Positions 22,902 to 31,093 of a stretch of DNA of 38,913 bases are shown here, piece by piece (the stretch's first letter is position 1; each line of letters opens with the position of its first letter). Position numbers and translations under genes: made by a program. Source of the DNA: Planctomycetaceae bacterium (GTDB taxonomy: Bacteria; Planctomycetota; Planctomycetia; Planctomycetales; Planctomycetaceae). The DNA lies in NCBI GenBank assembly GCA_021732415.1, contig JAKFVC010000168.1:1-38913 (forward strand), read 5' to 3'. A model generated the notes under the pieces. That model had not been told where the DNA came from. It worked only from the letters and a program-made list of their open reading frames with translations, and ran no database searches.

Positions 22902-25274
22902 TCATCGAGATGCCGTCTCCGGCTGCAGGTGATTTATCAGGAACTGTTGGCGTAGTCTGGATCCAGCGGGCGTCTCGGCCGCCCCGTGTCCGGCGTTGAT
23001 GATGGTCATCATGTCGAATTGTTTGCCTGCTCGCTGCAGGGCGCCTGCCGTCTGATAAGTACTGGCGGGATCGACATTGTTATCCAATTCACCCACGATG
23101 AGCAGCAGTTTTCCGCGGAGCCTTGCCGCGTGTTCCGTGTTTGAACTGCGTAAGTAGCTGTCGTCCAATGGCCAGCCCATCCATTGTTCATTCCACCATA
23201 GCTTGTCGACGCGATTGTCGTGACAGCCACAATCGGCCACTGCGACGTGATAAAAGTCCGAATGATCAATGAGAGCCCGCATCGCATTCTGGCCCCCGGC
23301 ACTGCCGCCCATGATTCCCACCCGCGACAGATCCATCCAGGGCCGACTCGCCGCTGCGGCCTTGATCCAGGCGATGCGATCAGGGAAGCCAGCGTCCTGC
23401 AGGTTCTTCCAGCACACATCATGAAAAGCCTTGCCTCGATAGTTGGTCCCCATGCCATCCGCTTGAACGACGATGAAGCCCGCCTCCGCGAACGCCTGCA
23501 ATCGGGCATGCGATCCAAACCTTTGCGGGGCATGCGCGGAGTGCGGTCCGGCATAGACTTCTTCGAGTACGGGGTATTTCTTAGCCGGATCAAAGTTTGA
23601 CGGTTTCACGATCACCCCGTAGATGTCGGTTTTGCCGTCGCGTCCTTTCGCGACAAACCGCTCGGGTGCCTGATAGCCACTGTCGTGGAATGTCGACTCC
23701 AGGACTTGCTCAATTTGCGCGACGAGACTGCCGTCCGCAGTGCGCCGCAACTCGACGATCGGTGGCTGGTCGACTCGAGAATAAGTATCGACGAAGTAAC
23801 GATGCTCCGGGGAAAAGTCGATCTCGTGCATTCCGTCACCGTCCGTCAATTGCCGGAATTCGGTGCCATCGAACTTCACGCGACAGAGATGAATGTGGTA
23901 GGGATTCTCGCGGGATCGGAGACCGTTCGCGGTGAACAAGATCGTTTCACTCGCGGCATCAACATGCAGAACCTCGCGCACCACCCAGTCGCCCGTCGTC
24001 ACTTGCTGCGGAGACCGTTGGCCCGAGACGTCGATGCGCCACAGGTGACACCAGCCGCTACGTTCGCTTGTCCACAACAGTTCGCCTGATGTTGGCAACC
24101 AGTGCCGCCAGGTCGTGGCATTATAATCGATAAACGTCTTGCTCGTTTCGTCCACAACCGGCCGCACATCCGCCGATTCGAGGTCCACAGCGAGGATCTG
24201 ATATCGCTGATGTCCGCGTGAGTTCACATCGAAATAGAACTCGTGGCCATCTTCGGCCCAGTGATAGTCATGATGCGTCGAAGTGCAGTACTGCTGAGGA
24301 AACTGAGAATGATCGATGATTGTGGCTTGAAATGTCCCCTTGTCCAATCGGAAGAGGACGGGCACCGGTTGCGGCAAATCATCGCCGGGCTTGCGATAGT
24401 CGACTTTCGTTAGCTTGGGGTGGATTTCGTTGGGTGGAGATGATTGGATCAGTGTCAACTGGCGAATGGGAATCGGTACCGCTGCGGAGACGACGAACGC
24501 CTCGGATTTGGGTGACCAGACGATAGCGCCGTGAAAGCGGGCCTCGGCGGGCAGCTTGGCCGAGAGTTGCGTGACGTGATCGGTTTTGATTTCTCGAAGG
24601 GCGACCTCCGTTCCTCGAATGCTCGCGTGCCAGAGTCCATCCGGTGAAAGACCTGCTTGACCCTTCGGCGGAGGTTGGACATCCGCGGGCGCAAGCGAGG
24701 TCCCGTCAATGACGACTCGCGGATGGCGCGGGTCAGAGTCGACAACGGCAATCACTTTTCCAGAAGGATCTTCAATTTGCCATAAGTGACCCGCATAGGT
24801 GCTCAGCCGAGACTCGGCGCCTGGAGCGACCGTTGCGTAATGGACTCTTCCGCCGTCGAAGTTGAGCCAGGACAAACTGACTTGCACTGCAAGTTGATTC
24901 ACGAACAGCAACGAGCACCCAGCGCCCCCTGATCCCGACCGAGTTTTGGACGACCTGTTCAGCTTGGATGTGTGAACTTTCAGCTGTCCAAGCAGATCCA
25001 GCGCCTTCGGATCAGCGTTTGTCGCTTTCTCTCCCGTCGCCGTATCAATGCGCACGTACGACCACTTATCGGCCTGCTCCTCGACGGCATACCACAATGC
25101 GGCGTCATGTGGCAGCCACTGCGGGTGGATCTTCTTGCTCTGCAGGGTCTGCCGGAACTTTTCCTGTGACCACCTGGACTGTGCCCGGGCACCGCGTGCG
25201 CCACACAAGATCCCCACGGTCAGCATCAATATCAGGATGCATTGTCGTCGGGCGCTGTGCGAAAATCTGGACAT
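22902..25274 (-). CDS. S9B-family dipeptidyl peptidase IV-like serine peptidase, exported
   Basis: This 790-residue protein has a signal peptide (CILILMLTVGILCGARGARA), a DPP-IV N-terminal beta-propeller domain (about 80-540) and a C-terminal alpha/beta-hydrolase peptidase domain. The catalytic triad is Ser658 in MGGSAGGQN, Asp731 in VGELDNNVDP and His763 in NAGHGAAET. The family removes X-Pro (or X-Ala) dipeptides from peptide N-termini in the periplasm or outside the cell. It is followed downstream on the same strand by the XRE-cupin gene. Upstream lies an operon resembling hydroxyproline catabolism, with a palindromic repeat between. A supply role for Pro/Hyp-rich peptides is an attractive but unproven link. 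Confidence 0.9.
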   Translation of the reverse strand: MSRFSHSARRQCILILMLTVGILCGARGARAQSRWSQEKFRQTLQSKKIHPQWLPHDAALWYAVEEQADKWSYVRIDTATGEKATNADPKALDLLGQLKVHTSKLNRSSKTRSGSGGAGCSLLFVNQLAVQVSLSWLNFDGGRVHYATVAPGAESRLSTYAGHLWQIEDPSGKVIAVVDSDPRHPRVVIDGTSLAPADVQPPPKGQAGLSPDGLWHASIRGTEVALREIKTDHVTQLSAKLPAEARFHGAIVWSPKSEAFVVSAAVPIPIRQLTLIQSSPPNEIHPKLTKVDYRKPGDDLPQPVPVLFRLDKGTFQATIIDHSQFPQQYCTSTHHDYHWAEDGHEFYFDVNSRGHQRYQILAVDLESADVRPVVDETSKTFIDYNATTWRHWLPTSGELLWTSERSGWCHLWRIDVSGQRSPQQVTTGDWVVREVLHVDAASETILFTANGLRSRENPYHIHLCRVKFDGTEFRQLTDGDGMHEIDFSPEHRYFVDTYSRVDQPPIVELRRTADGSLVAQIEQVLESTFHDSGYQAPERFVAKGRDGKTDIYGVIVKPSNFDPAKKYPVLEEVYAGPHSAHAPQRFGSHARLQAFAEAGFIVVQADGMGTNYRGKAFHDVCWKNLQDAGFPDRIAWIKAAAASRPWMDLSRVGIMGGSAGGQNAMRALIDHSDFYHVAVADCGCHDNRVDKLWWNEQWMGWPLDDSYLRSSNTEHAARLRGKLLLIVGELDNNVDPASTYQTAGALQRAGKQFDMMTIINAGHGAAETPAGSRLRQQFLINHLQPETASR

Positions 25275-25312
25275 CGCTAAAACCTCTAGTACGTGCTTGG
25301 AAAGCCGGCTGA

Positions 25313-25441
25313 TGGGAGGGCGAGGCTCCCGCCGAGCCTAAGACGACCGCAGGTCGGCGTCCGCCGGAGGCATTACATCCAGCCTTCGGCGGACTCCGAG
25401 CTAAAGCTCGTCTTAGGCTCGGCGGGAGCCTCGCCCTCCCA
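25313..25441. repeat. 129-bp palindromic element, family 3, copy 1
   Basis: Outer arms, from tgggagggcgaggctcccgc at 25313 to the complementary end at 25441, extend over about 34 nt each and continue with inner arms around ccgccgg. A related element occurs at 33314-33409. It sits just behind the D-amino-acid dehydrogenase stop and before the peptidase start. Confidence 0.8.
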
Positions 25442-25455
25442 TTCCGAAGCCGCTT

Positions 25456-26712
25456 TCAAAATCGAGCGGGCGAAAAAGGACGAGGATCAATATGCGGCGG
25501 GCGATTCTCCATCAGTTCAGCGATCAGTCGCCCCGTCGCCGTCGCGAGACTCATCCCCAGCATATTATGGCCGGTGGCGAGAAACGCATTCGACAACCGT
25601 GGAACCTGGCCAATAATCGGCAGGCTGTCCCACGTCATCGGCCGCCAACCGTACCAGCGTTCCGGGCGGCCGCCTCCTACCGGCGTGACCAAGTACGGGG
25701 CCGCGGAATCTCGCAACTGCTGAATGCGACGTTCGGGAATTTCCGTGTTATAGCCGACGAATTCCATCATCGATCCCAACCGATAGCCATTGGCGAACGG
25801 GGAAACGCCGACGCGATGTTCGGGGAACAGCATCGGATAGCGCGGGCAGATTTCAGGCCGCTCCATGGTCACTGAATATCCCTTGCCCGGTTCGATCGGA
25901 ATTGGGCAGTTCAACATCGACGAGAAGCGCGTGCTGAGTGCTCCCGCCGCCAGCACGAGTCGACCGACAGGCATGGCACCTTGCGAAGTCCTCAGCGAGG
26001 TCACCCGACCATCCGCCTTGTCGATCCCCAGCAGTTCGCAATTCTCGATGAATTTAACCCCGCGGCTTTGTAATCGCCGTGTCCACTCAGAGTTCAGTAA
26101 ATCAGGTCGGATGGATGCGTCGAGTTGATAGTGGAAAGCTCCTGCCAGTCCCTGTTTCAGTGCCGGTTCGAAGTCGGGCAGTTCGGCGGACTCCAGGCGA
26201 CGTGCCGTCACTCCGAAGTGCTCAGTCAGCAACCGATCGGTCTGGGCAAATTCACGCATCCCGTGCGGAGTCTGCAGGACATAGAGTAGACCGTTCTCGG
26301 TCCATTCGCATTCCAGCTTCTCGACCTGCATCAATTGTTTGTACTCGATCAGCGAAGAGTCGAGGATCGATTTAAGATGTCCACCTGCAGTCAGCATCTG
26401 ACGATGAGTGCAGCGCTTGGCAAACTGCCACATCCAATTCCACATGGCCGGGCTGAATCGCGGTTTGACTCGAAACGGAGCCTTCGGATTCAACAATGAC
26501 TTGAGGGCCGTGCCGATCGCCCCTGGTTCCGTCAACGGCAGAACGTGGCTCGGGCAGATGTACCCGCAGTTGCCATGTGAACAACCCGCGGCGAGCGACC
26601 CTTTGTCGATGACGGTGACTCGCAGACCGGCCTGATTGAGGTAATGCGCGCAGGCAATGCCAATGATGCCGGAACCTACGATGACAACGTGATCAGACTC
26701 GGAGGCATCCAT
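25456..26712 (-). CDS. D-amino-acid dehydrogenase-type FAD oxidoreductase (candidate cis-4-hydroxy-D-proline dehydrogenase)
   Basis: This 418-residue DadA-like flavoprotein has IVGSGIIGIACAHYLNQAG (G13-x-G15-x-x-G18), an Asp-ended second strand (VTVIDKGS) and CSHGNCGYICPSHVLPL. Its C-terminal GHNMLGMSLATATGRLIAEL is the usual FAD-contacting block. It is the last gene of a three-gene unit; its ATG overlaps the stop of the epimerase gene as TGATG, which indicates translational coupling. With a hydroxyproline epimerase and a DapA-like deaminase beside it, oxidation of cis-4-hydroxy-D-proline to pyrroline-4-hydroxy-2-carboxylate is the best guess. A general D-amino-acid dehydrogenase is the alternative. 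Confidence 0.85.
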   Translation of the reverse strand: MDASESDHVVIVGSGIIGIACAHYLNQAGLRVTVIDKGSLAAGCSHGNCGYICPSHVLPLTEPGAIGTALKSLLNPKAPFRVKPRFSPAMWNWMWQFAKRCTHRQMLTAGGHLKSILDSSLIEYKQLMQVEKLECEWTENGLLYVLQTPHGMREFAQTDRLLTEHFGVTARRLESAELPDFEPALKQGLAGAFHYQLDASIRPDLLNSEWTRRLQSRGVKFIENCELLGIDKADGRVTSLRTSQGAMPVGRLVLAAGALSTRFSSMLNCPIPIEPGKGYSVTMERPEICPRYPMLFPEHRVGVSPFANGYRLGSMMEFVGYNTEIPERRIQQLRDSAAPYLVTPVGGGRPERWYGWRPMTWDSLPIIGQVPRLSNAFLATGHNMLGMSLATATGRLIAELMENRPPHIDPRPFSPARF

Positions 26713-27677
26713 CAGGCAGTCTCCCGCAAGTCGATTCCATGGGAGAACGGGTCGCCAGATTGCTGCAGCAACACGACTTCTCCACAGATATAGGCCTGCC
26801 CCTCAATTCTCGGCACGATGCGGCCCGAGGGTGCCGCGCGATAGCTGGCGGTGAATTGACTCCCGATGATACTCTCCTGAATCCAGGTTTCCCCCGGCTG
26901 CAGCTTGTTGTCCGCGGCGAGGCACGCCAGCTTGGCACTGGTGCCCGTGCCACACGGCGAGCGATCATACGCTCCCCCGGGACAGAGCACAAAATTCCGA
27001 CTGTGCGCCGTGGGAGATCCCGGCGGCCCGAAGAATTCGATATGGTCGATTTCCTCACCCCCTGCCCCAGTAATCTTTTCGCGGACTAGCGCTGCACGCA
27101 CAGCCTCGGCGGCATCCGTCAACTGCCGGATCTGAGTTGCCTGCAGCGGGATCGGCGAGCCGTTGACTAGGAAGAACCAATTGCCTCCCCAGGCGATGTC
27201 ACCGGTGACCGTTCCTAACGCTTCCACTTCTACGCTGACTTGGGTTCGATAGCGATAACTGGGAACATTTTCGATGGCCACGGAATTGGTCCCGAGCAAG
27301 TGGATTTCCACCCGCCCGACCGGTGTATCCAGATGATGAACTCCGGGCTGGATGCGACCCAGGTGCGCCAGCGTGACTGCCACGCCGATCGCGCCGTGAC
27401 CGCACATCCCCAAGTATCCCGCATTGTTGAAGAAAATGACGCCGGCCGCACAAGATGGATCGTCCGGCCGGCACAGCAACGCCCCCACCAGGGCCTCTGA
27501 ACCGCGGGGCTCGTTGATTGCCATTTGGCGATACACATCCGCCGTTTCACGGAATCGCCCCAGCCGTTCGCGCAGAGTCCCTCCGCCAAGTTCCGGGCCC
27601 CCTTCGATGATCACACGCGTCGGTTCCCCCGCCGTGTGAGAGTCGACTGCCCGCATCCGAATCCTGGAAATCGTCAT
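26712..27677 (-). CDS. proline racemase family protein (candidate 4-hydroxyproline 2-epimerase)
   Basis: This 321-residue enzyme of the proline racemase superfamily has both catalytic cysteines: Cys92 in YLGMCGHGAIG and Cys242 in RSPCGTGTSAK. Having Cys at both positions indicates racemase/epimerase activity rather than the Cys/Thr dehydratase type. Together with the operon this suggests trans-4-hydroxy-L-proline to cis-4-hydroxy-D-proline epimerisation. The ATG at 27677 overlaps the upstream stop (ATGA, 4 nt) and its own stop overlaps the next start, so the three genes are tightly coupled. An alternative start 27 nt upstream lies inside the preceding gene. Confidence 0.9.
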   Translation of the reverse strand: MTISRIRMRAVDSHTAGEPTRVIIEGGPELGGGTLRERLGRFRETADVYRQMAINEPRGSEALVGALLCRPDDPSCAAGVIFFNNAGYLGMCGHGAIGVAVTLAHLGRIQPGVHHLDTPVGRVEIHLLGTNSVAIENVPSYRYRTQVSVEVEALGTVTGDIAWGGNWFFLVNGSPIPLQATQIRQLTDAAEAVRAALVREKITGAGGEEIDHIEFFGPPGSPTAHSRNFVLCPGGAYDRSPCGTGTSAKLACLAADNKLQPGETWIQESIIGSQFTASYRAAPSGRIVPRIEGQAYICGEVVLLQQSGDPFSHGIDLRETA

Positions 27678-28630
27678 GCTGCGGCCCCTTTCCAGTTCTT
27701 CCACCAGTTCTTAAACAGCGTCCATTGCGCCCTGGCAAACTCACGTTGTGTCGAACTGAGAGCGTCGGTTGGGTTGAAGTGGTTCTCATACTCTGGGTTC
27801 CCTTCGAGCACCATCAGGTACTTATAGTAGAGCACCAGATCCGTACCTTCGTCATACTGCGAGAGCACTCGCAGAGCCTCTTCCAACTCCAGTGCCAACC
27901 GACGCGATTCCGCGTCACCCGCCGCCGCTTGCTCACAGAGGCTGATCAGTCGTAACACCGGCTTAGGCAGCGCATTGCCGATGCCGGTAATCGCCCCGAC
28001 TGCACCGCAACGGACAAATCCATGAAAGACCTGCGTATCGACTCCCACCATCAGTGCCAGTTCCGGATCACCGGTGGTGATGTGCTCGGCGGCGTAGCTC
28101 AAGGACTCCGCTCCGCCAAATTCTTTGAAACCGACCAGATTGCGGTGCTCGCGGCGGAGTTGGAAGAACAGTTCGCTCCGCGTCTGAAAGCCATAGTACG
28201 GACTGTTATAAATGACCGCCGGCAGGTCGCCCCCAGCCTGCAGCGACGCGGAAAAATGAGCCCGCTGTGCGGCCACTGAAGTACCGCGAGACAACACGCG
28301 TGGAATGAGCATCAGCCCGGCCGCCCCGACCTGCCGGGCATGTGCCGCATGAGCTGCTGCCAGGCTGGAGTTCTGAGCACCCGTCCCGACGACCACCGGC
28401 ACACCGGCCTGAACCAGTCTGCCGACTCCTTCCTGTCGCTGCTGATCGGTCAACAGCGGCCAGTCCCCCATCGACCCACAATAGACAACCGCACGCATCC
28501 CGGCAGAGACGAGTTCCTGGCCTTTACGGACGAGTGCGTCGTAATCCGGCGTGCGATCGGGGCGACACGGAGTCATCAAGGCGGGGAGGCAGCCACGGAA
28601 GACAGCGGACGAATCTAACATGACATTCAT
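27674..28630 (-). CDS. DapA-family lyase/deaminase (candidate pyrroline-4-hydroxy-2-carboxylate deaminase)
   Basis: This 318-residue dihydrodipicolinate synthase/N-acetylneuraminate lyase family enzyme has Schiff-base Lys169 in NLVGFKEFGG and catalytic-type Tyr141 in VIYNSPYYG. In hydroxyproline pathways a DapA-like enzyme converts pyrroline-4-hydroxy-2-carboxylate to alpha-ketoglutarate semialdehyde and ammonia, and the two following genes fit that pathway. It is the first gene of the overlapping unit, about 260 bp from a divergent PAS-AraC regulator. A second ATG three codons in (28621) could be the start. Other DapA-like aldolases cannot be excluded by sequence alone. Confidence 0.85.
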   Translation of the reverse strand: MNVMLDSSAVFRGCLPALMTPCRPDRTPDYDALVRKGQELVSAGMRAVVYCGSMGDWPLLTDQQRQEGVGRLVQAGVPVVVGTGAQNSSLAAAHAAHARQVGAAGLMLIPRVLSRGTSVAAQRAHFSASLQAGGDLPAVIYNSPYYGFQTRSELFFQLRREHRNLVGFKEFGGAESLSYAAEHITTGDPELALMVGVDTQVFHGFVRCGAVGAITGIGNALPKPVLRLISLCEQAAAGDAESRRLALELEEALRVLSQYDEGTDLVLYYKYLMVLEGNPEYENHFNPTDALSSTQREFARAQWTLFKNWWKNWKGAAA

Positions 28631-28699
28631 TTCCTCATACTGTAGAAGAATTCGTGAGTATGTTGGCGTGATTTGATTTTGATCGTGCAGAAAGCTTTT

Positions 28700-28803
28700 G
28701 ACAGAAAAATGTGACGACAGAAATATGAGAAGATACGAAGATGGGACGAACCGATCCAGTGTCCAATCCCCTCTTCATTTTTCTGTCGTTCCATTTTTCT
28801 GTC
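28700..28803. repeat. inverted repeat of gacagaaaaatg units in a divergent promoter region
   Basis: Arms 28700-28727 and 28776-28803 pair at about 25 of 28 positions. Each arm carries two gacagaaa-type units. It fills most of the gap between the catabolic operon and the PAS-AraC regulator. It resembles dispersed palindromes found in many genomes, though its place could also affect promoter function. Confidence 0.7.
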
Positions 28804-28887
28804 AGTACCAACACGATTATAGCCGCGATTGGTTTTGCATCTTGAACATCTAATGACAATTGACTTAAAAATGCGCATACTTTGACG

Positions 28888-29658
28888 ATGCTCAGTACGA
28901 ACCTGTTTAATCAAATCGGAGCCCAGTTGCAAAGCCCGTTCACGGGTGAAGCACTGTTTGACCAATTGTCGGACATCGTCTTTTTTATTAAGAATGCGCG
29001 TTGCGAATATGCGGTCGTGAATCACACTCTGGTCGAGCGTTGCGGGTTGCAGGACAAGTCCCAGATCGTCGGCCGGACCGCGAGCCAGGTCTTTCGGCCG
29101 CCACTGGGTGAAAGCTATGAAATGCAGGATCGCCGCGTGCTGAAATCCGCGCGGCCGCTGCTGATGCAGTTGGAATTGCACGTGTACCCCGGACGCGATG
29201 TCGGCTGGTGTCTGACGAGCAAACTCCCCCTGCTCCGCCCCGACGGCCAGGCGGCGGGACTTGTCGGAGTGTCGCAGGATTTGCGGGTGCCCGACTCGAA
29301 CTCGGACGATTACCGGCAACTCGCGGTCGTTGTCGACTACGCCAAAGCGAACATCGCAGTCCCTCCCAGCGTACCGGAACTCGCCGAGCTGGCCGGCATG
29401 TCGAGGTACCAGTTGGACCGCCGCATGGTCCAGGTGTTCGGCTTGACCACGGGGCAATGGCTGGTGAAGTTGCGGATTGATTTCGCCGAACGCCTGCTGT
29501 CCGAAACCGACGCCCCAATCGCGACGATCGCCGTCGACGCAGGATATGCCGATCAAAGTGCATTCACCCGACAATTCCGCCAGGCAACGGGACTCTCGCC
29601 GCGAAAATACCGCCAGGCTCGCCGGTCTTCTTCCAAAGGAGATCGCATTGACTTTTGA
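28888..29658 (+). CDS. PAS-domain AraC-family regulator
   Basis: This regulator of about 256 residues has an N-terminal PAS-like domain (about 22-125: LSDIVFFIKNARCEYAVVNH, then GRTASQVFRPP) and a C-terminal AraC HTH pair (VPELAELAGMSRYQLDRRMV and IATIAVDAGYADQSAFTRQF). The ATG at 28888 is preferred over a TTG two codons upstream. It is divergent from the hydroxyproline-like operon and is probably its activator, with the PAS pocket sensing the substrate or an intermediate. Confidence 0.88.
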   Translation: MLSTNLFNQIGAQLQSPFTGEALFDQLSDIVFFIKNARCEYAVVNHTLVERCGLQDKSQIVGRTASQVFRPPLGESYEMQDRRVLKSARPLLMQLELHVYPGRDVGWCLTSKLPLLRPDGQAAGLVGVSQDLRVPDSNSDDYRQLAVVVDYAKANIAVPPSVPELAELAGMSRYQLDRRMVQVFGLTTGQWLVKLRIDFAERLLSETDAPIATIAVDAGYADQSAFTRQFRQATGLSPRKYRQARRSSSKGDRIDF

Positions 29659-29690
29659 TTTGCGCCATACCTACGCATTGCAGAGAAATT

Positions 29691-29764
29691 ATCTCACGCA
29701 AAGGCGCCAAGGCGCAAAGAAGATTGAGATGAATACTTTGCGCCTTGGCGCCTTTGCGTGAGAT
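29691..29764. repeat. perfect 29-bp inverted repeat
   Basis: Arms 29691-29719 and 29736-29764 are perfect reverse complements (core cgcaaaggcgccaaggcgca) with a 16-nt loop and tttt directly after the second arm. It lies 33 nt after the stop of the PAS-AraC gene, so it may end that transcript. The sequence is also of a widely dispersed repeat type. Confidence 0.85.
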
Positions 29765-29800
29765 TTTGCCTTTCGCTTCCCAAACACGCTCTAAATGAAA

Positions 29801-29826
29801 CAGGCGGGGAGATTCCTCCCCGCCTG
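29801..29826 (-). terminator. intrinsic terminator of DUF1559 copy C
   Basis: Arms of 11 nt (caggcggggag / ctccccgcctg) enclose a 4-nt loop. On the minus strand they are followed by tttcattt, 31 nt past the DUF1559 stop. This is a convincing Rho-independent terminator. Confidence 0.8.
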
Positions 29827-29857
29827 CATATCACTCGGTCGCGGCTGATGCGGCAGA

Positions 29858-30781
29858 TTACCAGTCGCCGATGACTGTGCCATCGTTAATTTGGCCCAGA
29901 TAGTTCCAAGTCAGAGTGTTGATATTGTCGGACGCAAATCGCACGGATCCATCTGCCAGGCAAACATGGGCACCCCCAACATGCATGCTGCGAGCGGACA
30001 AGCGGGTCTGCGTGCCCGAAGTTGTGCAGGGGGCACGCGGCGATGTCACGCAACCAGTCGGGATGATATCCGTAATCGTGGTGTTCGGCGGGTACAACGT
30101 GGTAATCGTTGTATTGCCATCGTAGCTTTCCCAGACTTGTCCGGGGCGGTTGATCGTCGAAGGATCATCTGGCCCCACCAGAATCTCCGACATCATGGCC
30201 GTGTTCGTCGAGCCGTCGATCAGATCGCGAAGCCGAGTACTGGATGCTGTATAGAACATCCCGTTTGATTTATAGGGCACCGCCACCGGGATCAGGTCTG
30301 AACCTTGAATCGGCAAGTAGCTCGAGTGCAATCCCCGAATTGCTGGCACGGCACCTTTACGGCCGCCATTGGGATCGCTCGGGCAGGCGGCCGGCGGAAC
30401 GGACGCCATCAATTGTGCGGTGAAGCCGCCGGTGCAATAGTAGGACGTGTAGCTGAAGTTGATCTGATTGTAGAGCGGAGCTTGATCGATATACGGCAGC
30501 AATCCCTGGAAGAAACTCAGCCGCCGCGTCCACGTAGTGCCACTCGGCAGTTTGTCCGTAAAGCAGTCGTGGCCCATCGGGAATGTGGAAAATGTGTCAT
30601 GGTAGGTGTGCATGGCCAGGCCGAACTGCTTCAAGTTGTTCTTACACTGTGAACGACGAGCAGCCTCGCGGGCCTGTTGGACGGCCGGCAACAAGAGCGC
30701 AATCAGTACGGCGATGATGGCAATGACCACCAGCAATTCAATCAACGTGAAACCACGGGCAGAACGACGACCTAAACGCAT
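29858..30781 (-). CDS. DUF1559 prepilin-like protein, copy C
   Basis: This 307-residue DUF1559 protein has prepilin signal [37 protein letters not shown], and C-terminal [19 protein letters not shown] and DGTVIGDW. It has its own hairpin terminator and no lipoprotein or regulator next to it, unlike copies A and B. Surface pseudopilin-like role presumed. Confidence 0.92.
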   Translation of the reverse strand: MRLGRRSARGFTLIELLVVIAIIAVLIALLLPAVQQAREAARRSQCKNNLKQFGLAMHTYHDTFSTFPMGHDCFTDKLPSGTTWTRRLSFFQGLLPYIDQAPLYNQINFSYTSYYCTGGFTAQLMASVPPAACPSDPNGGRKGAVPAIRGLHSSYLPIQGSDLIPVAVPYKSNGMFYTASSTRLRDLIDGSTNTAMMSEILVGPDDPSTINRPGQVWESYDGNTTITTLYPPNTTITDIIPTGCVTSPRAPCTTSGTQTRLSARSMHVGGAHVCLADGSVRFASDNINTLTWNYLGQINDGTVIGDW

Positions 30782-31093
30782 TTCTTTGGTCCTCAGTAAC
30801 GATAGATGGAATCGAACCAGCGTGCGGCAAAGAAGGGCGCCGCAGAGAGATGGATCGTGAAATCCTCAATATATCCTACTTGTCTTGATACGCAATATGA
30901 CATCGGAACAAAGCGTTGTATCAAAGTATATTGTTTTGTCGATTGTGACTGTTTGGCGAGAAGTTGGAGGCATTACCTTCGCACCGAGAGGCTAATTCCT
31001 TCGCCGAAATTCGCACGTGCCGCGCAAAATGAACGACGGGCTGAGGGCATTTCGCCCCAGCCCGTCGTTCGTCACTCAACGTCTCGAGAACAC
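30782..31093. other. 312-bp gap, promoter of DUF1559 copy C and terminator of the RTX gene
   Basis: No gene is supported here. The upper part should hold the end structures of the RTX gene and the lower part the DUF1559 promoter, which is AT-rich around 30880-30950. Confidence 0.5.
31031..31070 (-). terminator. hairpin terminator of the DJ-1/RTX gene
   Basis: Perfect 13-nt arms gaacgacgggctg / cagcccgtcgttc extend inward with gggc / gccc, followed by atttt on the minus strand. It lies 24 nt past the stop of the RTX gene. Confidence 0.75.

Noticed and set aside
28627-29574. 315-codon open frame antisense to the PAS-AraC gene
   Set aside because: The opposite strand encodes a clear PAS-AraC protein. 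This frame has no domain or signal and is explained by GC-biased codons.
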